Positions 1 through 9,645 of a stretch of DNA of 64,000 nt are shown here, piece by piece. The stretch lies in the NCBI GenBank assembly GCA_031180725.1, contig JAPSLO010000005.1, forward strand, positions 342,658 to 406,657. The letters run 5' to 3'. The notes under the pieces were generated by a model. That model saw only the letters and a program-made list of their open reading frames with translations, made no database searches and had not been told where the DNA came from. Within the stretch, counting starts at the first letter, position 1. Every line of letters starts with the position of its first letter. Source of the DNA: Roseomonas sp. (GTDB taxonomy: Bacteria; Pseudomonadota; Alphaproteobacteria; Acetobacterales; Acetobacteraceae). The position numbers and the translations under genes were made by a program.

Positions 1-192
1 CCCACCATCGCGAAATGGATGCGCGTCTTTGTCCGGCGCTTCTTCGCCACCAGCCAGTTCAAGCGCTCCGCCTTGCCGAACGGGCCGAAGGTCAGCTCCG
101 GCGGCTCGCTCTCCCCGCGCGGCGACTGGCGCGCGCCCTCGGACGCCTCGGCCGCCGCCTGGCTGGCCGAACTGGACCGCATCCCCGGCTGA
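1..192 (+). CDS. nadE: NAD+ synthase (glutamine-dependent), C-terminal end only
   Basis: Only the last 63 codons lie in the window; the 5' part is off the left edge. The enzyme makes NAD+ from nicotinate adenine dinucleotide, ATP and glutamine in the cytoplasm. The visible tail has the motifs [15 protein letters not shown] and [14 protein letters not shown] followed by [12 protein letters not shown], which is the characteristic C-terminus of the long, mycobacterial-type NadE with an N-terminal glutaminase domain. The glutaminase and ATP-pyrophosphatase domains cannot be checked here. Frame 1 is open from the first base and stops at TGA 190-192. Confidence 0.85.
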   Translation, partial: PTIAKWMRVFVRRFFATSQFKRSALPNGPKVSSGGSLSPRGDWRAPSDASAAAWLAELDRIPG

Positions 193-261
193 GCATCCCG
201 CCCCCCCTCCGGCGGGTGCGCGGCTGGCCCCGCCCGGGCGGAGCGGCTATGAGGGCGCCCC

Positions 262-1107
262 ATGGACCAGGTCATCATCCCTGAGACCACCCGGCGCTAT
301 GTGCGCGACGCGGGGGATCAGCAGCGTGTGCAGCGCGCCCTTGCCGATCTCGGCCAGGGACTGGCCCGCTGGCGCCTGGCGCGCGCACTGGCCGCGTTAG
401 ACATCCGCAACCGCTACCGCGGCTCGGTGCTCGGCCCCTTCTGGATGACACTGTCCACCGCCGTCATGGTGGCCGGGATCGGTGTGCTGTACTCGGCACT
501 GTTCCGCCTGCCCCTGCGGGAATACCTACCCTACCTCGCCGTCAGCCTGCTGGTGTGGAACACCATCAGCCAGATCGTGATTGATGCCTGCGGCAGCTTC
601 ATCTCATCCGAAGCCATCATCCGACAGATGCCGCTGCCCTTCACCATTCACGCACTGCGCTATGTGCTGCGCAACGCCATCATCGCGGCCCACAGCCTGC
701 CGCTCATCGTGGTCGTCTTCCTGATCTGCGGTGTCACCCCGGGACCAGGAGCGGTGCTGGCCCTGGCGGGGCTGGCGCTGCTGGTGTTGAATGCCTTCGC
801 CATCGGGCTGTTCCTGGGAATGATTTGTGCGCGGTTCCGCGACATTCAGCAGATCGTCACCAACGTCATGCAGCTTCTCTTCTTCGTCTCCCCCGTGCTC
901 TGGAAGCCAGAACTGCTGCGCGAAAATCAAGTCTGGCTGCCGTTGAACCCCGTCTACTCGCTGATGGAGACGGTGCGCGGCCCGCTCGTGGAAAGCGGGG
1001 CCTCGACCATCATCTGGATCTCGGCGCTGGTTTACACGGTGCTGGCCTGCACCATTGCTTTCGCCTTCTTCGTCCGCTTCCGCAGCCGCATCGCCTTCTG
1101 GGTCTGA
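262..1107 (+). CDS. ABC-2 type polysaccharide export permease
   Basis: A 281-residue inner-membrane permease of the ABC-2 (Wzm/KpsM-like) family, exporting a capsular or O-antigen type glycan or polyol phosphate. The N-terminal 60 residues are soluble with the typical IRNRYRGSVLGPFW stretch, which in this family precedes the first membrane helix. About six hydrophobic segments follow, and FVSPVLW with the LNPVYSLMETVRGPL segment lies near residues 210-245, as in other export permeases. ATG 262 follows a GAGG a few bases upstream. The cognate ATPase starts 3 bases after the stop. The substrate cannot be told from the sequence, and no glycosyltransferase lies alongside in this window. Confidence 0.88.
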   Translation: MDQVIIPETTRRYVRDAGDQQRVQRALADLGQGLARWRLARALAALDIRNRYRGSVLGPFWMTLSTAVMVAGIGVLYSALFRLPLREYLPYLAVSLLVWNTISQIVIDACGSFISSEAIIRQMPLPFTIHALRYVLRNAIIAAHSLPLIVVVFLICGVTPGPGAVLALAGLALLVLNAFAIGLFLGMICARFRDIQQIVTNVMQLLFFVSPVLWKPELLRENQVWLPLNPVYSLMETVRGPLVESGASTIIWISALVYTVLACTIAFAFFVRFRSRIAFWV

Positions 1108-1110
1108 GCC

Positions 1111-1851
1111 ATGCCGTTGATCGAGGCCGAGGGGCTCAGCATTGAGTTCCCGCTGTACCATATCGGCGCGCGTTCCCTGAAGAAGCGCCTCTTTGCGGCC
1201 TCGCGCCTGCGGGAGGATGAGAGCCACCGCATTGTCGTCGCGGCGCTGCGCGACCTCAGCTTTCGCATCCGGCCCGGGGAGAGGGTGGCGCTGGTGGGCA
1301 GCAATGGTGCGGGCAAGACCACGCTGCTGCGCACCCTGGCCGGCATCTACGAACCTGTGGGCGGGCGGCTGGTGGTGGAAGGCAGCATCGGCACGCTGAT
1401 CGATCCCGGCGCCGGGATGGATATGGACGCTACGGGGCGAGAGAACATCCGGCTGCGCGGCCTCTTCCTCGGCCTCAGCGAGGCGGAATGCGACCAACTG
1501 GCGGAGGAGGCCGGGCGTTTCAGCGGCCTTGGCGAGTTCCTGGATGTGCCGGTGCGCACCTACTCGGCTGGCATGTCCGTGCGCCTTTCCTTCGCCAGTG
1601 CCACACTGATGAACCCGCAGATCCTGCTGATGGACGAGTGGTTCCTGGCGGGCGACGCGGATTTCATGGCGCGCGCCGAGGAAAGGCTGGCGCAGCTGGT
1701 GGAGGGGGCCGACATCCTGGTGCTGGCCACCCACAGCATGGACGTCGTGCGCAAATGGTGCACCCGCGCCATCCACCTCGCCGGTGGCCGGGTGGTGGCC
1801 GATGGGCCTGTCGAGGATGTGCTGGCGGAGTTGCCGGGCGGCACCGGCTAG
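1111..1851 (+). CDS. ABC transporter ATPase for polysaccharide export
   Basis: A 246-residue ATPase of the Wzt/KpsT type, partner of the permease ending 3 bases upstream. It shows Walker A GSNGAGKTT (around residues 68-76), the ABC signature region YSAGMSVRL, Walker B ILLMDEWF and the H-loop ATHSMD. The N-terminal extension before the first strand (LIEAEGLSIEFPLYHIGARS) is usual for the export subfamily. It lacks the long C-terminal carbohydrate-binding domain of O-antigen Wzt proteins, so it is more like the short KpsT/TagH-like ATPases. No terminator is obvious after the stop. Confidence 0.88.
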   Translation: MPLIEAEGLSIEFPLYHIGARSLKKRLFAASRLREDESHRIVVAALRDLSFRIRPGERVALVGSNGAGKTTLLRTLAGIYEPVGGRLVVEGSIGTLIDPGAGMDMDATGRENIRLRGLFLGLSEAECDQLAEEAGRFSGLGEFLDVPVRTYSAGMSVRLSFASATLMNPQILLMDEWFLAGDADFMARAEERLAQLVEGADILVLATHSMDVVRKWCTRAIHLAGGRVVADGPVEDVLAELPGGTG

Positions 1852-2137
1852 CGCATCCGGGCCGGCGAGCGGAGATGCATTGCACCGCTCGTGGCATCGC
1901 GCCGGTCATTGTGAAGACGCAGGTTGGCATTCCTATCGACGCCGTTACCGCCGCCTGAAACGATCGTCCAAGCTGAAGAATTCGCGCGGCAGGAGCCCCC
2001 GGGAGGGTTGCCGTTTCTGCCCCGATGATTCACAGCGACGCTACGAAGCCGTGACGAAATGAGAAACCAACCCGGGAGGGGACTTGGCAAACCAGAGGCC
2101 CCTCGCACCTGCCGGGCCGCCGGAGGAAGGAACTGGC

Positions 2138-3535
2138 ATGCTTGATGGACTGGCCCCCGCCGATGCTCCCACACTGCCCCTGTATGCGGTGACGCCGGTC
2201 GGCCTCGACGGCTTCCTGGCCAGTCTGCCGGCGCCGCAGGCCGGCTTCCTCCGGGCTTCGGGCTTCGCCGCGAAAGCGCAGGAGCTGCGCCTGCTGCCGG
2301 GCGGGGAAGGGCTGGCGGGCGCGGTGCTGGGGTTGGGGCCGGAGGCGACGGAGGCTGCATCGCCCTGGGCCTTCGGCGGCGCGCCATTCGCCCTGCCCCC
2401 CGAAACCACCTGGCGGATCGAGGATGCACCGGATCCGGAGGCCGCGGTGCTGGGCTGGTGCCTCGGCGCCTATCGCTTCAACCAGTTGAAAACCGGCGCG
2501 CCAAGCCGCAGCCAAGCCCGGCTGGTGCCGCCGCCCGGCACCGAACCGGCGCAGCAGGAAGCGGAGGCGATCTGCCGCGGCCGCGACCTCATCAACCTGC
2601 CGGCCAGCCATCTGGGCCCGGCCGAGCTGGCGGAGGCCGTCCAGGCCCTGGCGCTGCGCCACGGCGCCCGGAGCGAGATCATCGAGGGCGCCGCCCTGGC
2701 CGAGGGCTTTCCTGCCGTGCAGGCGGTCGGCGGCGGCTCGGCCCGGCCATCGAAGGTCGCCGTGCTGCGCTGGGAAGGCGCGAAGGACGGGCCACTGCTG
2801 GCGCTCTGCGGCAAGGGCGTGTGCTTCGATACCGGCGGGCTGGACCTGAAGCCCTCCTCCGCCATGCTGAGGATGAAGAAGGACATGGGCGGCGCGGCTG
2901 CCGTAATGGCGGCGGCGGAAATGCTGATGGCCGCCCAGGCCCCGATCCGCCTGCTGCTGCTGGTGGGTGCGGTGGAAAACGCGGTCTCTTCCACCGCCTT
3001 CCGTCCGATGGATGTGATCCGCACCCGCAAGGGGCTGACAGTGGAAATCGGCAATACCGATGCCGAGGGGCGCCTGGTGCTGGCAGACCTGCTGGCCTTC
3101 GCGGGGGAATCGGCGCCCGACCTGATGATCGACTGCGCCACCTTGACCGGGGCGGCGCGGGTGGCGCTGGGCCCGGATGTACCTGCTCTCTTTTCGGACC
3201 AGAAAGCAGTTGTGAATTCTCTGCTTACAGCGGGGTTGGAGAAGAACGATCCCCTCTGGAACCTTCCGTTGCAAAAAAGCTATGGTTCGTGGCTAGACAG
3301 CAGTGTCGCGGACACTAACAACGTCTCCACCAGGCCAATGGCGGGGGCCATCGTGGCTGCCTTGTTCCTTCAAAGGTTCGTACCTGCGGACGCGAACTGG
3401 GCCCATATCGACCTCTATGCCTGGAACGACCAGAGCCGGCCGGGACGGCCGGAAGGCGGGGAAATCCAGGCAGCGCGGGCCATCGCGCGGGCTGCGGTCC
3501 GGTTCCTGACCGGGCCGGACAACGCAGGACGGTAA
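2138..3535 (+). CDS. Leucyl aminopeptidase family protein (peptidase M17)
   Basis: A 465-residue cytoplasmic dimetal aminopeptidase that removes N-terminal residues from peptides. The C-terminal catalytic half has GKGVCFDTGGLDLKP, the metal-ligand region KKDMGGAAAVM and the family signature NTDAEGRLVL, followed by DCATLTGAARVALG. The N-terminal half is the divergent M17 regulatory domain. ATG 2138 is preferred because GGAGGAAGG lies 7 bases upstream; an in-frame TTG at 2084, with a closer GGAGGGG, would add 18 residues. The stretch about 3180-3420, coding the C-terminal lobe, is visibly less GC-rich than the rest of the gene. Confidence 0.88.
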   Translation: MLDGLAPADAPTLPLYAVTPVGLDGFLASLPAPQAGFLRASGFAAKAQELRLLPGGEGLAGAVLGLGPEATEAASPWAFGGAPFALPPETTWRIEDAPDPEAAVLGWCLGAYRFNQLKTGAPSRSQARLVPPPGTEPAQQEAEAICRGRDLINLPASHLGPAELAEAVQALALRHGARSEIIEGAALAEGFPAVQAVGGGSARPSKVAVLRWEGAKDGPLLALCGKGVCFDTGGLDLKPSSAMLRMKKDMGGAAAVMAAAEMLMAAQAPIRLLLLVGAVENAVSSTAFRPMDVIRTRKGLTVEIGNTDAEGRLVLADLLAFAGESAPDLMIDCATLTGAARVALGPDVPALFSDQKAVVNSLLTAGLEKNDPLWNLPLQKSYGSWLDSSVADTNNVSTRPMAGAIVAALFLQRFVPADANWAHIDLYAWNDQSRPGRPEGGEIQAARAIARAAVRFLTGPDNAGR

Positions 3536-3573
3536 CAAAGCCAAGATGAAACGGGAACTTTCTCGGTCCAGCC

Positions 3574-3589
3574 GCACTCCATGGAGTGC
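3574..3589. promoter_or_regulatory. Perfect 16-bp palindrome before the MarR-type gene
   Basis: GCACTCCATGGAGTGC is a perfect palindrome in the space between the aminopeptidase stop and the MarR-type start at 3708. Palindromes of this size are the usual binding sites of MarR dimers, so an autoregulatory operator is possible. No clear -10/-35 pair was identified around it, so the role is inference. Confidence 0.35.
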
Positions 3590-3707
3590 TTCACGTGAGC
3601 ACCCATTAGGCAGCGGCATATCGCAGCGGCGCGCCAAAGGCCGTTCCGGCAGCAAAGAGAAGTCGGAGACCGGAAACCGGGAGGGCGCCCAGGAAGGATT
3701 TGAGAGC

Positions 3708-4118
3708 ATGGCGACGCAGACGAACCCCGACATGCTGGTAGGCATCCTGCGGGACACAGTGGTGGCCTTGGTCCGTCGTGATGGACCCGACCTGTCGGCA
3801 CGGCAGCTGGGCGTCTTCCTGACGGTCTATCTCACCGACGGGCCGCACACCGTGCGCGGCCTGGCGGCAGAGCTGAACGTTTCTAAACCGGCCATCACCC
3901 GGGCGCTGGACCGGCTGGGTGAGCTGGACCTTGCGCGGCGCAAGGTGGACCCCATGGACCGCCGCAGCGTACTCGTGCAGCGCACCCTGAAGGGTGCCGC
4001 CTTCCTGCGCGACATGCGCACGATCATGGCCCAGGCCGAGCAGCAGGCGCATGAGAACCCGCCCGCCCCCGCGGCCGAGCCCATGGAAGCGGCGAACGCG
4101 CCGCGCAGGGTGGGCTGA
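3708..4118 (+). CDS. MarR-family winged-helix regulator
   Basis: A 136-residue DNA-binding protein. The winged helix is clear: TVRGLAAELNVSKPAITRALDRLGELDL is the helix-turn-helix and RKVDPMDRRSVLVQRT is the wing, the classic MarR D-x-R-D/S-R wing motif. ATG 3708 is chosen because AGGAAGG sits 10 bases upstream; the frame is open further 5' to 3546 but without a ribosome site. The C-terminal tail is short and rich in Ala and Pro, and the last dimerisation helix is shorter than usual. The palindrome at 3574-3589 may be its operator. The ligand and targets are unknown. Confidence 0.75.
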   Translation: MATQTNPDMLVGILRDTVVALVRRDGPDLSARQLGVFLTVYLTDGPHTVRGLAAELNVSKPAITRALDRLGELDLARRKVDPMDRRSVLVQRTLKGAAFLRDMRTIMAQAEQQAHENPPAPAAEPMEAANAPRRVG

Positions 4119-4140
4119 ACCCGCAGGCCCGGATGCGGTT

Positions 4141-4162
4141 CCGGCGCGCCGCGGCGCGCCGG
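4141..4162. terminator. 22-bp palindrome between convergent genes
   Basis: Two 10-base arms (CCGGCGCGCC and GGCGCGCCGG) flank a 2-base centre. The site sits between the MarR-type gene (plus) and the dehydrogenase (minus), so it can form a very stable hairpin in either transcript. There is no T-run, so an intrinsic bidirectional terminator is inferred rather than shown. A similar palindrome occurs at 25798-25819, also between convergent genes. Confidence 0.5.
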
Positions 4163-4238
4163 CGCCAGCCTTGGTCCTTCCCGGCCTTGCAATCGGGGCC
4201 GCCGCGTGCCAGCGGGCTCCGGCGGACTGCGCCGCGCC

Positions 4239-5171
4239 TCAGTAGCCTGTGCTGAAATCCACCAGGTTCAGCAGCGGCTGGCCTGCCCGCGCGCGGTGAA
4301 TGTTCTCCACCACCTGCGGGGCGGCGCTGGCGGGGATGGTGATGCTGGCCGCATGCGGCGTCATGATGACCTTCGGATGGCCCCAGAAGGGGTGGTCCGG
4401 GGGCAGTGGCTCGGGCTGGAACACGTCCAGCGCCGCCCCGGCTACCTGGCCGGCCTCCAGCGCCGCCAGCAGGTCGGCATCCACCAGATGACCGCCGCGG
4501 GCACCATTGATCACGAAGGCGCCAGGCGGCAGCAGGCCGAACAGGCGGGCATTCATCACGCCGCGCGTTTCCGGTGTCAGCGGCAACAGGCAGATTAGGA
4601 TGTCGCTGCGCGCCGCCATCGCCGCCAGCCCTTCGGCGCCGTGGAAGGTTTCCACACCCTCCATGGTCCGCGGCCGGCGCGTCCAGCCCATGACCGGAAA
4701 GCCCAGCCCCCGCAGCAGTCCCGCGGCATGGCGGCCCAACTCGCCAAGACCGAGGATGCCGATGCGGCGCTCCGCGGTGACCGGCGCAGGCAGTTCCTCC
4801 CAGATGCGGGCGCTTTGCAGGGCACGGTATTCCAGGTCCTGCCGGTGGAAGCGCAGCACATTCAGCAGCACCCATTCGCCCATCTGACTGGTCAGCATCC
4901 GATCCACCAGCCGTGCCACCGGGATGCCCGGCGGCGGCCCAGGTGGCCGCAGCAGATGGTCCACCCCCGCGCCCATCGAGACGATGAGCTTCAGATTCGG
5001 GTAGCGCCGCAGCTCCGCCATGTCGTGCGAGGTCCAGACCACCGCGGCCTCGATCCCGGCGGGATCGCCGGCATCTGGAAACATCCGGATCTCCAGCGCC
5101 GGATCCAGCGCCAGCAGGGCGTCGCGCCAGACCTGCATCGCGGCTGGCTTGGTGGAAAGCAGAACGGCCAT
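4239..5171 (-). CDS. D-2-hydroxyacid dehydrogenase (GhrA-like glyoxylate/hydroxypyruvate reductase)
   Basis: A 310-residue NAD(P)H-dependent reductase of 2-oxoacids. The Rossmann nucleotide site is GILGLGELGRHAAG. The catalytic Arg lies in INGARGGHL, the Glu in DVFQPEPLP and the His in MTPHAASIT. The short catalytic domain and the motif MGAGVDHLL match the GhrA subgroup acting on glyoxylate or hydroxypyruvate. ATG 5171 lies 1 base beyond the stop of the upstream membrane-protein gene, so it is the last gene of the yej operon. The true substrate is not certain. Confidence 0.85.
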   Translation of the reverse strand: MAVLLSTKPAAMQVWRDALLALDPALEIRMFPDAGDPAGIEAAVVWTSHDMAELRRYPNLKLIVSMGAGVDHLLRPPGPPPGIPVARLVDRMLTSQMGEWVLLNVLRFHRQDLEYRALQSARIWEELPAPVTAERRIGILGLGELGRHAAGLLRGLGFPVMGWTRRPRTMEGVETFHGAEGLAAMAARSDILICLLPLTPETRGVMNARLFGLLPPGAFVINGARGGHLVDADLLAALEAGQVAGAALDVFQPEPLPPDHPFWGHPKVIMTPHAASITIPASAAPQVVENIHRARAGQPLLNLVDFSTGY

Positions 5172-5172
5172 T

Positions 5173-5630
5173 TCAGACGGTCTCCGGCCTGTGGTCCGCC
5201 GATTCGCGCGCGACGAGACGGACGAATTGGCGCCAGTCGTCGCGATGCGTGGCGGCGAATTTCCGCCCGTCCGGCAGCTCGGCATAGAGGCTGAGCACGC
5301 CCTTGGACCACAGCGCGTCGAAATGGCTCTCGGATTGCAGGGCCCAGGCCGAGCTGCGTTCGAAGACGCCGTCCCGCACCTTCGGCTGCACCTTGGCAAT
5401 CCACCACCAGCAGCCGATGGCAAGGATGGCCGCCCCCAGGTAGAAATGCACCAGCAGCGTGGCGGCGAAGGACGTCACCAGGATGGTGGCGGCCGGCCAG
5501 ATATTCTCCCAGCCATGGTACACCGGGCTGCCCGGGGAATTCATCTTGCGGATATGCACGCCGAGCTTCAGGTGCTGCCCTTCCAGCAGCTCCTTCAGCA
5601 TCTCGAGCGGCGGTCTGGGATCCTCGTCCG

Positions 5631-5634
<4 letters not shown>
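5173..5634 (-). CDS. Conserved membrane protein of the yej operon
   Basis: A 153-residue protein that I do not recognise as a named family. It has a soluble N-terminus (residues 1-45), two closely spaced hydrophobic helices (about 46-62, IWPAATILVTSFAATLL, and 64-80, FYLGAAILAIGCWWWI), and a C-terminal soluble domain of about 70 residues ending in RDDWRQFVRLVARE. Its ATG overlaps the yejF stop in an ATGA, and its stop is 1 base from the dehydrogenase start, so it is translated as part of the same operon. A role linked to the peptide importer is only inferred from this position. Confidence 0.7.
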
Positions 5635-7273
<1,639 letters not shown>

Positions 7274-7277
<4 letters not shown>

Positions 7278-8308
7278 CGCGTGCCCCCGGGCAGCTTGCG
7301 GGGATCGAAGGCGTCGCGCACCGCTTCGCCCACGAAGATCAGCAGCGTCAGCACACCGCCCAGCACCACGAAGGCGGTGATGCCAAGCCAGGGCGCCTGG
7401 AGGTTGTTCTTGCCCTGCGAGACCAGCTCGCCCAGCGAGGCCGAGCCCGGCGGCAGGCCGAAGCCCAGGAAATCCAGGCTGGCCAGGACAGTGACGGAGC
7501 CCGAGAGGATGAAGGGCAGGAAGGTCAGCGTCGCGACCATCGCATTCGGCAGGATGTGCCGCCACATCACCACCGCATCCGAAACGCCCATCGCCTTCGC
7601 CGCACGGACATAGTCGAAATTGCGCCCGCGCAGGAATTCCGCGCGCACCACGCCGGTCAGCCCCATCCAGGAGAACAGCAGCAGGAAGATCAGCAGGGTC
7701 CAGAAGCCGGGCTCGATCACGCTGGCCAGGATGATCAGCAGGTAGAGCTGCGGCATGCCCGACCAGACCTCGATGAAGCGCTGGAAGCCCAGATCCACCC
7801 AGCCGCCATAGTACCCCTGCACCGCGCCGGCCGCGACGCCGACGACGGAGCTCACGATGGTCAGGGTGAAGCCGAACAGCACGGAGATGCGGAAGCCGTA
7901 GATTACCCGCGCCAGCACGTCGCGGCTCTGGTCATCCGTGCCCAGCCAGTTGCGCGCCGAAGGCGGCGCCGGGGATGGCCTTCCCAGGTCCCGCACCACC
8001 GTCCGGTAGCTGTAGGGGACCAGCGGCCAGACCATCCAGCCGCCCTTCTCGGCGAATTCCTGCCGCAGCGTCTGGTCGTGCCAGTCCATCTCCAGCGGCA
8101 GGCCATCCGGCAGCACGTCGGATTCGGCGTAGCTGACCAGCACCGGGAACAGCCAGCGATCCTCCACCTTCGCCACCAGCGGCCGGTCATTCGCGATGAA
8201 CTCGGCAAAAAGCGTGAGGAGGAACAGGAAAAGGAAGATCCAGAGCGACCAGAAGCCGCGCCGGTTGGCCCGGAAATTCGCCCAGCGGCGCTGATTGATC
8301 GGGGTCAC
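7274..8308 (-). CDS. yejE: Oligopeptide importer permease YejE
   Basis: A 344-residue inner-membrane permease. It begins with the YejE hallmark [19 protein letters not shown] and a first helix. A large periplasmic loop (about residues 45-140, including [11 protein letters not shown] and [19 protein letters not shown]) follows, then the five-helix binding-protein-dependent transport domain with the EAA-type loop [12 protein letters not shown]. It pairs with YejB. Its ATG overlaps the yejB stop and its stop overlaps the yejF start, so the three are translationally coupled. Confidence 0.93.
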
Positions 8309-9420
8309 CGCCGCGCCTCGAAGTCGATGCGGGGGTCCACCACCGTGTACATCACATCGCCCACGATCTGCATCAGCAGGCCCAGCAGGGTGAAGATGTA
8401 GAGCGTGGCGAACATGATCGGGTAGTCGCGGCGGATCGCCGCCTCGAAGCCCAGCAGGCCAAGCCCGTCCAGCGAGAAGACGATCTCCACCAGCAGCGCC
8501 CCGGTGAACAGGATGCCGATGAAGGCCGAGGGGAAGCCCGCGATGATCAGCAGCATCGCGTTGCGGAAGACATGGCCATACAGGACCCGCGTTTCGCTGT
8601 TGCCCTTGGCGCGGGCGGTGACGACGTATTGCTTGCCGATCTCATCCATGAAGCTGTTCTTGGTCAGCATGGTCAGGCCCGCGAAGCCGCCCACCACCAG
8701 GGCCAGCGTCGGCAGCGCCATGTGCCAGGCATAGTCCAGCGCGCGCTGCCAGAAGGGCCAGGTCTCGCTGCCGGCGCTCGCCAGGCCGCGTAGCGGGAAC
8801 CACTGCAGGAAGCTGCCGCCGGCGAACAGCACCACCAGCAGGATGGCAAAGAGGAAGCCCGGGATCGCATAGCCCACCAGCACCACGCCACTGGTCGCGA
8901 CGTCGAAGCGCGACCCGTCCTTCACCGCCTTCTGGATGCCGAGTGGGATGGAGACCAGGTAGATGATCAGCGTGGACCACAGGCCGAGGCTGACGGAAAC
9001 CGGCATCTTCTCGATGATCAGGTCCACGACCGGGCGGTCGCGGAACAGGCTGCGACCGAAGTCGAAGGTCAGATAGCCGCCGAGCATCTCGAAGAAGCGG
9101 ACATGCGCCGGCTTGTCGAAGCCGAACATCCTCTCGATGTCGCGCACGATCGCCGGGTCCAGGCCCCGCGCGCCGCGATAGGTGCCGACCGGCCCGCCCT
9201 CGCCCGAGGAGGCCCCTGGGCCGCTGCCGCCAGGCTGGCGCGCCTCGCCACCGCCCTCGCCCGTCAGGCGGCCGAGCGTCTGGCCCTCCCCGCGCAGCTC
9301 GGCAAGCATCTGCTCCACCGGGCCGCCGGGAGCGAACTGCACCACGGCGAAGTTGATGAGGATGATGCCGAGCAGGGTCGGCACGACCAGCAGAAGGCGG
9401 CGAAGGATATAGGCGGCCAT
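8305..9420 (-). CDS. yejB: Oligopeptide importer permease YejB
   Basis: A 371-residue permease of the DppB/OppB class. Helix 1 ([21 protein letters not shown]) is followed by APGGPVEQ and a long Gly/Ser/Pro-rich loop of about 60 residues, typical of YejB. The core has [13 protein letters not shown] and the cytoplasmic loop [24 protein letters not shown]. It forms the channel with YejE. The gene starts 225 bases after the yejA stop; that gap contains a cluster of hairpins. Confidence 0.93.
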   Translation of the reverse strand: MAAYILRRLLLVVPTLLGIILINFAVVQFAPGGPVEQMLAELRGEGQTLGRLTGEGGGEARQPGGSGPGASSGEGGPVGTYRGARGLDPAIVRDIERMFGFDKPAHVRFFEMLGGYLTFDFGRSLFRDRPVVDLIIEKMPVSVSLGLWSTLIIYLVSIPLGIQKAVKDGSRFDVATSGVVLVGYAIPGFLFAILLVVLFAGGSFLQWFPLRGLASAGSETWPFWQRALDYAWHMALPTLALVVGGFAGLTMLTKNSFMDEIGKQYVVTARAKGNSETRVLYGHVFRNAMLLIIAGFPSAFIGILFTGALLVEIVFSLDGLGLLGFEAAIRRDYPIMFATLYIFTLLGLLMQIVGDVMYTVVDPRIDFEARR

Positions 9421-9438
9421 GATGCGCTAGTTGTTCGC

Positions 9439-9621
9439 GGGGAGGGCGCCGCCCTCCCTACACCCCACCCGCCAAGGGGCAGCGGCCCCTTGGAACCCAG
9501 GAGTTCTCCGCACCAAAGGCGACGGGGGCTTCAGGCCCGCGTCGCCTTTGGCGCTCAACCGATCAAGGTCCAGGAGGCTAAGCCTCCTGGCGAGGGGTGC
9601 AGGGGAGCAAATCCCCCCTGC
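9439..9621. repeat. Cluster of five inverted repeats between yejA and yejB
   Basis: Five consecutive hairpins fill this intergenic stretch: GGAGGGCG/CGCCCTCC (9441-9457), CCAAGGGGC/GCCCCTTGG (9472-9493), CCAAAGGCGAC/GTCGCCTTTGG (9513-9551), CCAGGAGGCT/AGCCTCCTGG (9570-9590) and GCAGGGG/CCCCTGC (9599-9621). Arms pair perfectly or nearly so. The same kinds of arms recur in a similar order at 14266-14479. It looks like a dispersed mosaic repeat rather than an ordinary terminator. Inside an operon it could give partial termination or protect the yejA message, but that is inference. Confidence 0.8.
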
Positions 9622-9645
9622 CAGCAACCGGCGCGCCACGACCAC

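Noticed and set aside
604..1776. Long minus-strand frame of 390 codons over the ABC exporter genes
   Set aside because: It is antisense to two clear ABC genes with all motifs, has His/Gln-rich composition typical of shadow frames in GC-rich DNA, and no ribosome site.
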